47,400 nt of DNA from a virus. Within the stretch, counting starts at the first letter, position 1, and each line of letters opens with the position of its first letter. The notes beneath the pieces are model-generated. The model had not been told where the DNA came from and ran no database searches. It worked only from the letters and a program-made list of their open reading frames with translations. The translations under genes and the position numbers were made by a program. Shown here piece by piece: positions 7,677-15,246 of this stretch. The stretch is from IMG/VR virus record IMGVR_UViG_3300027749_000177, positions 1-47,400 of that record, one strand, 5' to 3'.

Positions 7677-9725
7677 TTACGTACTCGCATTGTTTTGCGG
7701 CTTCGAGCCACCAAATATAGTCACGTGGCCATGGGCGTTCTGGGCCAAAAACCCGCCCTCGATAAGCGATTTCAAACTGCGACGGGCCATCTGGGGACGT
7801 GTATCGCGCTTGCCGGCATCACCCACGGGCATCTTGCTCACCGCCGCCGTGATCAATTCGTTCTCGGTTACGGGGCTCGCCCCGCTAAAGTCGATAAGGT
7901 CCTTGGCCGTCTGGAACACCAGCGCGTTGGTGTCGCCCTTGGGCCCCTTGGACGCCGCCACGGACTGTCTGCTGCCGTCGGTGAAGGACACCACGCAGGT
8001 CGTCTCGTCGTCGCCGTCCTCGTCCTGCCCCACCACGATGGTCTCTAGCCTAAAACCAAACTCTTCTCCATCGGCCCCGCCCTTCATCTTGGTGACGATG
8101 GCCACCCGCTCCTCGTCCGAGCGTATGACCTCAAACTCAAAGTCAGCCGCCGCCCTGAGCCCTGACCAGCCCCGAGCCCCTCTGGACTCGTCTTTGCCGC
8201 TGTGGTGGACCAGCCCGACCATGGCGCCCGTGACGCGGGTGATCTCCTTGCAGTGCCCCAGCACCTTGCCCATGTCCTCGCCGCTGTTCTCATTGCCGCC
8301 GGGCATGACTTGGGCCAGCGTGTCGATGGCCACCATGTCAAACTGGCCCTTGAGCATGATCTGCTTGACCAAGGCCTTGGTGTCGTCAATGTCCAGCAGG
8401 TTGGGCGCGTTGCTCACGAAGTGCATCTCAAAGTCGTTGGGGTCTATGCCGTGGTGCGCGCAGTACCCGGCCACGCGCTTGCGCATGTCCTCTTGGCCCT
8501 CAGCGGCCACCCAGCAGATGCGCGCCTTGCGGGTCTTGTGGCCACGCCACTCGATGCCCCGGGCCACCGCGGCCAACATCTCAAAAACAAAGAACGACTT
8601 GCCCGAGCCGGAAGCCCCGTAGAACACGCCTAGGTTCGCGTTGGGCAGCACGCCCTTGATGATCCACGAGGCCTTGCGGCGCACCACGAACTCGGAGGCC
8701 GTCTCCAGCTTGAACCGGCTTTCCTTGATGGCCTTGGCCTCGTTGGACTTTTTTAGCTGCTCGGCGACCTCCGGGTCGCTGGTGAGGTCGTCAAAGTCTG
8801 AGAGGATGCTGTCACGGGTGATCGCCTTGGGCTTGGCCTTTTGGCAGTGCTCGACCCACAGGTAGGCCAGAGCCCGCTCGGGGTCCTGCCTGCGGTGGGA
8901 CAGCGCTATGTCCATCACCGGCTGGCTGGCCGCGAAGATGGACAGCACCGTGGCGTCGTTGTACCCAGCGCTGTAGAGCTGGACCCCAGCCGCATGCAAC
9001 GCCCCGGAGCGGTCGCCAACGTCCTCGCTCGGCCCATGCAGCAGCAGCTCCTTGGTGGCCTCTGGCAGCTCCATGTCCTGCACATCGGGCAGGGCCAGCT
9101 CGTGTATGAGGTCGGGCATGGCAATGTTGATCACGGGAGCGGCCTTGCGGGTCTTGCCATGCTGCTCGAACAAACCGGCAAGCACCTCGGCCTTGGCCGG
9201 GACCATGGGCCGGGGCTTGGCGGTGTGGCCCGTGATCGTGAGGAAACGGGCCGTGTGGCCACCGTAGACCTCGATGCCCACGTCGTGGTTGTTCCAGTCC
9301 ATGTCGGCGCCGCCGTGGGCCAGTATGCGCAGGCCCGTGCCGCTGGGACTGATCTCGGTGTAGCTGCCCATGGACTCGACGATCTCGCGTGCCCACGGGT
9401 CAATCTGGCCGTCCTTTCGGCAGTTGTCAAGGTCGATGCCCACCACGTCCGAGATGTCGGTGAGCACCAGCCCCAGCCCGTGGTAGCGCGTGGGGTTCAG
9501 GCGCAGCGTGGCCGCGGCGCTCTCGTAGTCGCCCCAGTCGGTCACGTTCTTGGTGGAGAGCCCCCGGTGCATGGCGCTGTAGGGCACCTTGTCGTACTTC
9601 TGGCGGCTCTCGTTCCAGATGGCCTTCCAGACCGCCCAGCGGCGCAAGGCCTTCAGCTCCGCGGGTATGTTGGAGCCGTTGAAGACCTGTCCGATCGGTG
9701 GCAGGTCTGGCGTTGTGTTTGTCAT
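7677..9725 (-). CDS. Primase-polymerase / RepA-type replicative helicase fusion (682 aa)
   Basis: The N-terminal part (about 20-165) resembles phage primase-polymerase domains: LRRWAVWK, KVPYS, a GIDLDNC acidic motif (97-102) and SPSGTGLRI (126-134). A linker leads to an AAA+/RecA-like helicase of the RepA type with Walker A GASGSGKS (370-377), ICWVAAEGQEDM (403-414), Walker B VAIDTLAQ (465-472) and LVHHSGKDESRGARG (505-519). One protein could thus unwind DNA and lay primers at the fork for the family A polymerase encoded at 15.2 kb. The ribosome binding site in front of ATG 9725 is weak (GGAT), so an in-frame alternative is possible but none is better. It ends directly beside the repeat cluster that may be the origin. 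Domain calls rest on motif reading. Confidence 0.82.
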   Translation of the reverse strand: MTNTTPDLPPIGQVFNGSNIPAELKALRRWAVWKAIWNESRQKYDKVPYSAMHRGLSTKNVTDWGDYESAAATLRLNPTRYHGLGLVLTDISDVVGIDLDNCRKDGQIDPWAREIVESMGSYTEISPSGTGLRILAHGGADMDWNNHDVGIEVYGGHTARFLTITGHTAKPRPMVPAKAEVLAGLFEQHGKTRKAAPVINIAMPDLIHELALPDVQDMELPEATKELLLHGPSEDVGDRSGALHAAGVQLYSAGYNDATVLSIFAASQPVMDIALSHRRQDPERALAYLWVEHCQKAKPKAITRDSILSDFDDLTSDPEVAEQLKKSNEAKAIKESRFKLETASEFVVRRKASWIIKGVLPNANLGVFYGASGSGKSFFVFEMLAAVARGIEWRGHKTRKARICWVAAEGQEDMRKRVAGYCAHHGIDPNDFEMHFVSNAPNLLDIDDTKALVKQIMLKGQFDMVAIDTLAQVMPGGNENSGEDMGKVLGHCKEITRVTGAMVGLVHHSGKDESRGARGWSGLRAAADFEFEVIRSDEERVAIVTKMKGGADGEEFGFRLETIVVGQDEDGDDETTCVVSFTDGSRQSVAASKGPKGDTNALVFQTAKDLIDFSGASPVTENELITAAVSKMPVGDAGKRDTRPQMARRSLKSLIEGGFLAQNAHGHVTIFGGSKPQNNAST

Positions 9726-9786
9726 TGTTCATCCATGTGCTATCCAATGAAGGAACGACGGCGGGCGTGGATAAGGCGCTTTCAGT

Positions 9787-9803
9787 GTGGGGAGCTACCC
9801 CAC
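9787..9803. promoter_or_regulatory. Small inverted repeat upstream of the primase-helicase gene
   Basis: GTGGGG and CCCCAC are separated by AGCTA in the 105-base gap between the YdaS-like gene and the primase-helicase gene. It could be an operator or a weak hairpin that limits read-through from the small-gene chain; there is no T-tract on either strand. I see no clear promoter in this gap. Confidence 0.3.
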
Positions 9804-9830
9804 CCCTAGCCGGGTTCGAGAGGCAGTCTA

Positions 9831-10043
9831 TCAGATGTCGTTGGGCGCCAGCAGCTCGGCCAGTGCCGGGTTGATCAGACGCTCACGGGGGATGCCACTG
9901 GCCTGCTCCACCGCCCTGATCCACTTGGTGGGCACGTAGCCCTTCTTGAGCATGGTGGAGACGTTCTGTTGGGTGCAGCCTAGGACGTCGGCCATCTTGG
10001 CTTGCGAACCAACGGCGTGGATGGCTTCTTCTATTCCGGTCAT
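9831..10043 (-). CDS. YdaS/Cro-like DNA-binding protein (70 aa)
   Basis: A small helix-turn-helix protein. The pattern EEAIHAVGSQAKMADVLGCT followed by QQNVSTMLKKGYVP, then WIRAVEQASGIPRERLINP, is typical of YdaS/Cro-type proteins (DNA recognition around residues 13-35). It would bind an operator as a dimer and repress early promoters. It is the last gene of the overlapping leftward chain (ATGA overlap with its neighbour), just before the primase-helicase gene. A second protein of this type lies at 19.6-19.8 kb. Confidence 0.75.
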   Translation of the reverse strand: MTGIEEAIHAVGSQAKMADVLGCTQQNVSTMLKKGYVPTKWIRAVEQASGIPRERLINPALAELLAPNDI

Positions 10044-10300
10044 TGTGTGCTCTCGATCATCTTGAGGGTTGAGTTGTCGTAGTCACGCACGGCGTGGCTG
10101 TAGGGTATGGTGAGCCGGGGTCGGTCCATGAACACGCGCCTATGCAGCGTATCCCGGTTATGGAACAGCTTGGGGCGTGTCTCTTGAAGCTCGGCTATGT
10201 AGGCCTCAAGGCGCACGTTGGCCTTGGTGTAGTCCGGCTTGGGGTCGCCCGTTTTCCATGCTAGGTCACGCAGGCGTATCTTTTGGTAGCTGTCAAACAT
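10040..10300 (-). CDS. Hypothetical early protein (86 aa)
   Basis: ATG 10300 follows GGAAGATAACC and overlaps the preceding gene by 8 bases; its TGA overlaps the next start. The protein is basic with a central helix (NVRLEAYIAELQETRPKLFH) and RVFMDRPRLTIPYSHAVRDY. No domain recognised; part of the twelve-gene overlapping chain. Confidence 0.65.
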   Translation of the reverse strand: MFDSYQKIRLRDLAWKTGDPKPDYTKANVRLEAYIAELQETRPKLFHNRDTLHRRVFMDRPRLTIPYSHAVRDYDNSTLKMIESTQ

Positions 10301-10559
10301 GGTTATCTTCCTTAGTCGGTTTGGGTTGGTTGGGCGGTACGGGCACGGCGATGTACACCGGGCGCCAAGCGACGCTCTTGTAGCCCTTGGTCTTGGCGGT
10401 GTGCTCCCAGCGGTCCACGTACACGTCGGGCATGTTGGGCAGCGCTAGGCGCACGGTGTCACGTCGCAGCCCGGTCATGTAGCAGATGGCCACCACGGTG
10501 AGCCCGTCGGGCATCTTCCTGAGCGCCTCACGGATGTCGGCGTGGGTTGACTTACGCAT
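10293..10559 (-). CDS. Winged-helix-like DNA-binding protein (88 aa)
   Basis: The first half reads like a winged helix-turn-helix: THADIREALRKMPDGLTVVA, ICYMTGLRRDTVRLALPNM, followed by a beta-like wing (VYVDRWEHTAK). The second half is Pro-rich (PVPPNQPKPTKE). It may be an early transcription regulator or an accessory protein. ATG 10559 with GGAACGCA overlaps the preceding gene by 8 bases. Confidence 0.6.
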   Translation of the reverse strand: MRKSTHADIREALRKMPDGLTVVAICYMTGLRRDTVRLALPNMPDVYVDRWEHTAKTKGYKSVAWRPVYIAVPVPPNQPKPTKEDNHV

Positions 10560-10797
10560 TGCGTTCCTTGAGTTTGGCTTCTATGGCTTGGGCAAAGTCT
10601 TTCACCCGCATTTCACCCGGCGCGTACTTGATGATTCCTTCCCATATTTGCATGGCTTCCGCATCCGTCAGGTTTATCCACGGGCGCTTATAGACTTGGA
10701 TGTCGTCGTCATCATCATCTTTGCGCTTGGTGTGATGCACAAGGTACATCCCTTCCTCGTCCAGCGCCGCTGCCTTTTTGCTTTTGAATCCTGTCAT
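10552..10797 (-). CDS. Hypothetical early protein with Asp run (81 aa)
   Basis: A small protein with a basic start (MTGFKSKKAAALDEEGMYLV), a run of six Asp (KRKDDDDDDIQVYK) and a helical C-terminus (FAQAIEAKLKERNA). The Asp run could mimic nucleic acid charge, as in several known host-inhibitor phage proteins, but this is speculation. It overlaps both neighbours in the chain. Confidence 0.6.
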   Translation of the reverse strand: MTGFKSKKAAALDEEGMYLVHHTKRKDDDDDDIQVYKRPWINLTDAEAMQIWEGIIKYAPGEMRVKDFAQAIEAKLKERNA

Positions 10798-10811
10798 GTT
10801 GTTCCCCTTGC
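10794..10811. repeat. 18-bp repeat (copy 1): ribosome binding site plus stop/start junction
   Basis: On the leftward strand GCAAGGGGAACAACATGA contains a ribosome binding site, the stop of one gene and the start of the next. An identical copy lies at 11018-11035. Because the reading frames match, both upstream genes end in the same ARGTT tail. Confidence 0.8.
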
Positions 10812-11021
10812 TTTGTATAGCGGGATGGCGCCATCACCACCTTTGTCTGTCTCAAACCAAAGACGCAAGTCTGTGTCGTAGCCAAACCAGCCTACGCAGT
10901 CTTGCTCTAAGGCCATGCCACCAACAACGTGAATCAACCTTTTGATTTCAGTTACCAGCGCCGCCGTTGTTTCCATGTCCACCGGAACCATTGCTCCGGG
11001 GAATAGCCACTCTTCTTTCAT
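10794..11021 (-). CDS. Hypothetical early protein (75 aa)
   Basis: A small protein with an N-terminal MVPVDMETTAALVTEIKRLI helix, then QDCVGWFGYDTDLRLWFETD. It starts within one copy of the 18-bp junction repeat and ends within the other, giving the C-terminal tail ARGTT shared with its upstream neighbour. No family recognised. Confidence 0.65.
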   Translation of the reverse strand: MKEEWLFPGAMVPVDMETTAALVTEIKRLIHVVGGMALEQDCVGWFGYDTDLRLWFETDKGGDGAIPLYKARGTT

Positions 11022-11035
11022 GTTGTTCCCCTTGC
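11018..11035. repeat. 18-bp repeat (copy 2): ribosome binding site plus stop/start junction
   Basis: This is identical to 10794-10811. It holds AAGGGG, the last codons of the gene at 11018-11326 and the start of the gene at 10794-11021. The two copies flank exactly one gene, which suggests that the gene was inserted or duplicated as a cassette. Confidence 0.8.
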
Positions 11036-11326
11036 GCGGATTGATTCAATTGCCAGCTTTGGTGTAAAGCCACAAATCAAACAGCCGCCTTTGTCATTCT
11101 GGGCAAACTGCACCAATGCAGGCGCACCTTCAAACATCTGCGCTATGGCCTCACGCTCATGTGCTGCACCAGCCTCGTAGCCTTCTTGCCAAGACATAAG
11201 GGACTTAGGGTCAATGTTGGCTACCACCAATTTGGCAAAGGCTTCAAGCTCACCCCAAGACCAATCGACACCGCCGGGCCTTGCTGGCTCGCCATTGGCC
11301 TGCTTTGCTAGTTCAATGATGTTCAT
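11018..11326 (-). CDS. Hypothetical early protein (102 aa)
   Basis: The start chosen is ATG 11326 (MNIIELAKQANGEPARPGGV) because GGGGGAA lies directly upstream and it overlaps the preceding stop by one base; a TTG at 11338 would add four residues. The protein has a helix-rich body (ELEAFAKLVVANIDPKSLMS, EAGAAHEREAIAQMFEGAP) and a GGCLICGF segment near the C-terminus that could bind a metal together with other ligands. It shares the ARGTT tail with the next gene. Confidence 0.65.
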   Translation of the reverse strand: MNIIELAKQANGEPARPGGVDWSWGELEAFAKLVVANIDPKSLMSWQEGYEAGAAHEREAIAQMFEGAPALVQFAQNDKGGCLICGFTPKLAIESIRARGTT

Positions 11327-11550
11327 CACTTCCCCCAAATTAAAAAAGCCAGCAGCGTTATTGCGCCGGTTACAGCAATCACGGCGATCAATGCTTTAAA
11401 AGTCTCAGTAACATCGTTGTATGGGTCGGCAACTTTGCCCCAGTTTCCCCTTGCAATGTACGCATCATCTGCTTCTTTCATACGTTGCTTGCGTATAGGG
11501 CAATCACGGCCTTGGGTGCAAGTTCCTATGTCGTTACAGCAATTAGTCAT
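11326..11550 (-). CDS. Small Cys-rich membrane protein (74 aa)
   Basis: The N-terminus has closely spaced Cys (TNCCNDIGTCTQGRDCPIRK) and the C-terminus one clear membrane segment (TFKALIAVIAVTGAITLLAF, then LIWGK). This suggests an inner-membrane protein with a metal- or disulphide-stabilised head. It overlaps both neighbours in the chain. No family recognised; a superinfection-exclusion or anti-defence role is possible but unproven. Confidence 0.6.
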   Translation of the reverse strand: MTNCCNDIGTCTQGRDCPIRKQRMKEADDAYIARGNWGKVADPYNDVTETFKALIAVIAVTGAITLLAFLIWGK

Positions 11551-11747
11551 TTAATTTTCTCCTTAATTAGTTTAGTAAAGCAAGGGGAGCAGCATACAAA
11601 GCTTAGGTACTCATGCTCAGAGCAATCAATGCCTAGCACATCAGTGGTTTGCTTGCACACTTGGCATACATCTACTGCGGCATCAACAACAATAGAGCGT
11701 CCATGTGCACGTTCTTCTGATTCGTAAACAACCTCCCATTTAGTCAT
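11547..11747 (-). CDS. Small zinc-ribbon-like protein (66 aa)
   Basis: It contains CQVC (C28, C31), a single Cys at 42 and VCCSPC (C52, C53, C56), a layout expected of a small zinc ribbon, between short beta-like stretches. Such proteins often bind nucleic acid or host polymerase subunits. It overlaps its neighbours by four bases at each end. No named family recognised. Confidence 0.6.
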   Translation of the reverse strand: MTKWEVVYESEERAHGRSIVVDAAVDVCQVCKQTTDVLGIDCSEHEYLSFVCCSPCFTKLIKEKIK

Positions 11748-11911
11748 TTGTTTCTCTCCTTAATTTGTTTGTATACATCAGCGTACAAATTCGCCAACTC
11801 TTTTGGCGGCACACCTGCTGCGTGGCCTGCATCAACCACAGCCATGATTGAGCGGAAGAATTTAATCTGCTCTGCTTCAGGTAGTGCTTTAATTTGTTCT
11901 TGGAATGTCAT
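11744..11911 (-). CDS. Small hypothetical early protein (55 aa)
   Basis: ATG 11911 overlaps the upstream stop (ATGA) and the TGA overlaps the next ATG. The product, MTFQEQIKALPEAEQIKFFR followed by SIMAVVDAGHAAGVPPKELA, is helical with a possible second short helix. Its place in an unbroken chain of overlapping genes is the main support. Confidence 0.6.
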   Translation of the reverse strand: MTFQEQIKALPEAEQIKFFRSIMAVVDAGHAAGVPPKELANLYADVYKQIKERNK

Positions 11912-12108
11912 TTGGCACGCTCCTTGAGCATGGCGTCTGCTATTTCGTAAGCACTCAATGCAACATCTTCAAAGAAAATATCATCATGAATTAACGCTTG
12001 CATAGCCAGCCCAGCAAACTCATCACGCAGGGTCATGTCCCTTGCAAAGCCGCCGGTCTTTACCATCCAGTCTGTGTAGTCCCGTGCTATCTCTTGGTTG
12101 TCTTTCAT
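11908..12108 (-). CDS. Small hypothetical early protein (66 aa)
   Basis: The protein has a pattern common in phage accessory genes (DYTDWMVKTGGFARDMTLRD, FAGLAMQALIHDDIFFEDVA, ending AYEIADAMLKERAK): a small all-helical protein. ATGA overlaps join it to the genes on both sides. No function known. Confidence 0.65.
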   Translation of the reverse strand: MKDNQEIARDYTDWMVKTGGFARDMTLRDEFAGLAMQALIHDDIFFEDVALSAYEIADAMLKERAK

Positions 12109-12308
12109 TTGTATTCCTCCAGTCGTGCGTTAAGGCGTGTGATTCGGTTGACGTTGTAGTCCACAATGCTCTGTGAAAATTCAACCCCGGTTTCGGCTTG
12201 GAGCTTGGCCAGATGGGCCTCAGCCAGCTCGGCGGCAATCACCTCCAGCGGCGTGGGCTTTTTAAACGGCGCTTCAAGCAGCTCGCGTAATCCTATGCGG
12301 CGCATCAT
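12105..12308 (-). CDS. Small helical early protein (67 aa)
   Basis: It starts at ATG 12308 inside the stop of the upstream gene and ends in an ATGA overlap. The sequence is nearly all helix (LEVIAAELAEAHLAKLQAET, SQSIVDYNVNRITRLNARLE). No domain recognised. Confidence 0.65.
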   Translation of the reverse strand: MMRRIGLRELLEAPFKKPTPLEVIAAELAEAHLAKLQAETGVEFSQSIVDYNVNRITRLNARLEEYK

Positions 12309-12694
12309 GACGTACCCCCAACGGCCTGTGCCGCGGCTTTCTCGGCCTTCTTGCGGGCACGGTAGGCCGCGGCGTACTCGCGCTGCTTGGCCTTGGTCCT
12401 TTGCTTGGCGTAGTAGGCCCGCTGGTACTCACGGTGCTTGAGGCGCTTTTGCTCGGCGGCATCAGCCACCTCGGCCTCGGTGAACACCGGCGCGCCTTCA
12501 CTGCGCACGGGAGCCGCGGCGTAGGGATTGAGCTGTTTGTTCATCTCTTGCAAGCGGTCTTCTAAGGTCACCACCCACTTGCCAAGCGTGTCGAGCACGG
12601 TTAGGGTTTTGGTGTGCATCGCCTCTAGTTCGGCGACGCGTTTAATGTGCATTGCCTCTAGTTCAGCGATGCGTTTGTAGGGGTTCCAGTTCAT
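12305..12694 (-). CDS. Coiled-coil, basic protein; first gene of the leftward early chain (129 aa)
   Basis: The start chosen is ATG 12694 (MNWNPYKRIAELEAMHIKRV) with GGAG upstream; the frame extends 14 codons further up into the promoter region without a ribosome binding site. The N-terminus holds two tandem 11-residue units (KRIAELEAMHI, KRVAELEAMHT), then a helix, and the C-terminal third is a strongly basic helix (HREYQRAYYAKQRTKAKQRE) likely to bind nucleic acid. It is the promoter-proximal gene of the twelve-gene chain. No family recognised. Confidence 0.68.
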   Translation of the reverse strand: MNWNPYKRIAELEAMHIKRVAELEAMHTKTLTVLDTLGKWVVTLEDRLQEMNKQLNPYAAAPVRSEGAPVFTEAEVADAAEQKRLKHREYQRAYYAKQRTKAKQREYAAAYRARKKAEKAAAQAVGGTS

Positions 12695-12727
12695 GTGGGT
12701 GTACTCCAAAAAGTTGTAGGGAAGCGA

Positions 12728-12756
12728 AGCATACAACAGAAAGTTGTGGTTTACAA
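12728..12756 (-). promoter_or_regulatory. Candidate leftward early promoter
   Basis: On the leftward strand TTGTAA (12751-12756) and TATGCT (12728-12733) are 17 bases apart, each matching four of six consensus bases of a sigma-70 promoter. It would drive the overlapping gene chain starting at 12694. Repeats of the AAAGTT(G/A) type overlap it (12710s, 12741, 12771), suggesting repression by a phage regulator. Confidence 0.5.
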
Positions 12757-12815
12757 CAAATATTTTTTAAAAAGTTACAGCAACTGCCCAAAATGTGATG
12801 TAAGATCGCCGCTCC

Positions 12816-12828
12816 CACAATAATTGTG
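12816..12828. promoter_or_regulatory. Palindrome in the divergent control region
   Basis: CACAATAATTGTG is a perfect 13-base palindrome with one central base, 24 bases in front of the first rightward gene, within a wider CCACAA...TTGTGG dyad. It is placed to overlap the start of a rightward transcript. Likely operator; I see no good -35/-10 pair for the rightward promoter. Confidence 0.45.
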
Positions 12829-12852
12829 TTGTGGAACAACGGAGATACACAC

Positions 12853-13242
12853 ATGAGCCTAGAAGACACAATCCGGGGCCTCACCGACGCAGTGAACGCC
12901 CTCAACACGACGCTACAGAGCGCCCGCATACCCGAGCCAACCTTCGTTACCGAGGTGGTCTACCCAAAGGACAAGGCGCCCAAAGCCGCGAAGGCCGAGG
13001 CGCCAACAGCTACCGCCAAGGCGGAATCAGGAGCTACGACCGCTACGACCGACTCCCCGGAGACAACCTTTACGCAAGCGACGACCGCTGGTATTAGCTA
13101 CGACATGGTGGCCAAGGCCATCACCGACACCTTCCCCAAGGACCGGGCCAAGGTCTTAGCGGCGCTGGCCAAGTTCGGCGCGGCCAAGGGTCCCCAGCTC
13201 AAGCCTGCCGACTACCCGGCCTTCTTGGCAGAGCTGGCATGA
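12853..13242 (+). CDS. Hypothetical protein heading the replication operon (129 aa)
   Basis: The start chosen is ATG 12853 (MSLEDTIRGLTDAVNALNTT) with GGAGATACAC upstream; the frame opens 9 codons earlier without a ribosome binding site. A helical N-terminus is followed by an Ala/Thr/Lys-rich linker (about 45-80) and a compact C-terminal domain (SYDMVAKAITDTFPKDRAKV, then LAALAKFGAAKGPQL) that recurs in phage recombination operons in my reading. Its stop overlaps the DUF2800 nuclease start by four bases, so it may be a partner or regulator of it. Function unknown. Confidence 0.65.
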   Translation: MSLEDTIRGLTDAVNALNTTLQSARIPEPTFVTEVVYPKDKAPKAAKAEAPTATAKAESGATTATTDSPETTFTQATTAGISYDMVAKAITDTFPKDRAKVLAALAKFGAAKGPQLKPADYPAFLAELA

Positions 13243-14393
13243 GCGAACACGCCCAGCTATCACCCAGCAGCGCAGTGCGCTGGATGACCTGCCCCGGCTC
13301 GGTGGCGCTATCCAAGAACATCCCCGACACATCATCGTCCAGCGCCGAGGAGGGCACGATGATGCACACCGTGGCGGCGCACTGCTTGGCCGCAGGCACT
13401 GACGCCTCTGGTTACGTCGGCGTGACCGACACCGAGACCGGGTTGATCTTGCAGGTAGAGCAGGCGCAGGCGGTGCAGAAGTACGTGGACCACGTGCGCT
13501 CTGTTGTCAAGGCCACCAACGGGCGCTTGCTCGTGGAGCAGCGCGTGGGCATCGACCACCTCACCATGGAGCCCGGTGCGCAGGGTACAGCAGACGCCGT
13601 GATCCTGACACCAGACGAGCTGATCGTGCTGGACGCCAAGTTCGGGCGCGGCGTCGAAGTGGAGGCCGAGAACAACCCGCAGCTCCTGATGTACGCCTGC
13701 GGTGTGCTCAGGGAGTGGGACATCGCCTACGACTTCCAGCGCGTGCGCGTTGGCATCGTCCAGCCCCGCCTTGGCGCGGCGCCTGAGTGGAGCCTGAGCG
13801 TAGACGAGCTGAACAACTTTGCTGTTGAGGTGCAGTTCTTGGCCGAGCTGACTTACCAGCCGGACGCGCCGCTCGTGCCCTCGCCCAAGGGTTGCCAGTG
13901 GTGCAGGGCCAAGGCCACGTGCCCGGCCATCCGCACAGCGGTGATGAACGACTTCGATGCCGTGGTCCCCGCAACGGCGGACGACGACGATTTGGCCCGT
14001 GTGATGACCAACGCCGACATGATCGAGAAGTGGGTCAAGGCCGTGCGCGCGGAGGTTGAGCGGCGCCTGCTGGCCGGTGAGCCTGTGCCCGGCTACAAGC
14101 TGGTGCAGGGCAAGAAGGGCAACCGGCATTGGTCCAAAGACGACGACGCCGAGGCCTTGCTCAAGTCCATGCGCATCAAGCACGACCAGATGTACGACTA
14201 CAAGCTGGCCAGCCCCACCAGCCTTGAGAAGCTGGCCAAGGCAGGCGAGATCGGACCACGTCAGTGGGCCAAGATCGTTGAGCTGATCACCCAGTCCGAG
14301 GGCTCCCCCTCGGTGGCCCCTGTTTCCGATAAGCGTCCCGCACTGGTTACGTCAGCGACCGCTTCTGATTTTGACGACGTGACAAACCCTTAA
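13239..14393 (+). CDS. DUF2800 Cas4/RecB-like exonuclease (384 aa)
   Basis: A PD-(D/E)XK nuclease with the active-site pattern GTADAV (D119) and VLDAKFGRG (D132, K134) followed by NNPQL (Q148). Cys19 together with C219, C222 and C228 (KGCQWCRAKATCP) is the layout of the iron-sulphur cluster in Cas4/AddB-like exonucleases. It probably resects DNA ends for recombination or replication restart. In many phages DUF2800 sits directly before a DUF2815 gene and a family A polymerase, exactly as here. Confidence 0.85.
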   Translation: MSEHAQLSPSSAVRWMTCPGSVALSKNIPDTSSSSAEEGTMMHTVAAHCLAAGTDASGYVGVTDTETGLILQVEQAQAVQKYVDHVRSVVKATNGRLLVEQRVGIDHLTMEPGAQGTADAVILTPDELIVLDAKFGRGVEVEAENNPQLLMYACGVLREWDIAYDFQRVRVGIVQPRLGAAPEWSLSVDELNNFAVEVQFLAELTYQPDAPLVPSPKGCQWCRAKATCPAIRTAVMNDFDAVVPATADDDDLARVMTNADMIEKWVKAVRAEVERRLLAGEPVPGYKLVQGKKGNRHWSKDDDAEALLKSMRIKHDQMYDYKLASPTSLEKLAKAGEIGPRQWAKIVELITQSEGSPSVAPVSDKRPALVTSATASDFDDVTNP

Positions 14394-14410
14394 CCTTTGG
14401 AGATTTCCCC

Positions 14411-14947
14411 ATGAAAGTAAAACTTAACAACGTGCGCCTGTCTTTCCCCCAGCTCTTTGAGGCCAAGACCGTTAACGGCGAGGGCAAGCCTGCCTTCTCC
14501 GCTGCGTTCCTGATCAGCCCCAAGGACCCGCAGATCAAGGTCATCACCGAGGCGATCGACGCCGTGGCCAAAGAGAAGTGGGGCGCCAAGGCCGACGCCA
14601 TGATGAAGACCATCCGCGCAGCCGACAAGACCTGCCTGCACAGCGGTGACCTCAAGGCCAACTACGACGGCTTTGAGGGCATGATGTACATCAGCGCCCG
14701 CAACGCGATCAAGCCCTTGGTGATCGACGTGAACAAAACCCCGTTAACGGCGCAGGACGGCAAGCCTTACGCTGGCTGCTACGTCAACGCCAGCGTCGAG
14801 CTGTGGGTGCAGGACAATAACTACGGCAAGCGCATCAACGCCACGCTGATGGGTGTGCAGTTCTACAAGGACGGCGAGAGCTTTGCAGGCGGCGGCGTGG
14901 CCGACTCTGACGACTTTGACGACCTGAGCGCAGACGACTTGGTTTGA
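14411..14947 (+). CDS. DUF2815 single-strand-DNA-binding-like protein (178 aa)
   Basis: The N-terminus (MKVKLNNVRLSFPQLFEAKT) and the core (GKPAFSAAFLISPKDPQIKV) match the DUF2815 pattern, and the C-terminus is very acidic (DSDDFDDLSADDLV), like the protein-interaction tail of SSB proteins. Proteins of this family sit between DUF2800 and polymerase genes and are thought to act as SSB or annealing partners; that role is family knowledge plus inference. ATG 14411 is preceded by GGAGATTTCCCC. Confidence 0.8.
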   Translation: MKVKLNNVRLSFPQLFEAKTVNGEGKPAFSAAFLISPKDPQIKVITEAIDAVAKEKWGAKADAMMKTIRAADKTCLHSGDLKANYDGFEGMMYISARNAIKPLVIDVNKTPLTAQDGKPYAGCYVNASVELWVQDNNYGKRINATLMGVQFYKDGESFAGGGVADSDDFDDLSADDLV

Positions 14948-15042
14948 TTTTTGGGGGGAAAGCGAATGCTGACAACAATGTGGGTTCATCCACGATCAGT
15001 GCAGCGAGTACCCCCACCTTACACACATACACGGAGAAATTT

Positions 15043-15246
15043 ATGAGCAAAATGAAAAATCAAATATGGGACGTTGCCGAAGCAATTGACGAGATATTTG
15101 GGGATGGCTACGCCAAAAAGAACCCCGAGTTAATTGGGCGTATTTTTCAAGCACGAGCCCAAGGGCAAGCGATGTATGAATCAGCAGATTTGATCCACTT
15201 CGCTATAAATTCACTGGCCGACGCCGTTTCAGCCAACGCGCAGTGA
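15043..15246 (+). CDS. Small hypothetical protein (67 aa)
   Basis: ATG 15043 (MSKMKNQIWDVAEAIDEIFG) follows GGAGAAATTT; the upstream part of the open frame lacks signals. The product is an all-helical, acidic small protein. Its stop overlaps the GTG start of the polymerase by four bases (GTGA), so polymerase translation is probably coupled to it. The 95-base gap before it holds nothing I can identify. Confidence 0.68.
   Translation: MSKMKNQIWDVAEAIDEIFGDGYAKKNPELIGRIFQARAQGQAMYESADLIHFAINSLADAVSANAQ

Noticed and set aside
13332-14183. Leftward open frame of 283 codons opposite the DUF2800 nuclease
   Set aside because: Shadow of a strong nuclease gene with intact active site; the frame has no ribosome site.
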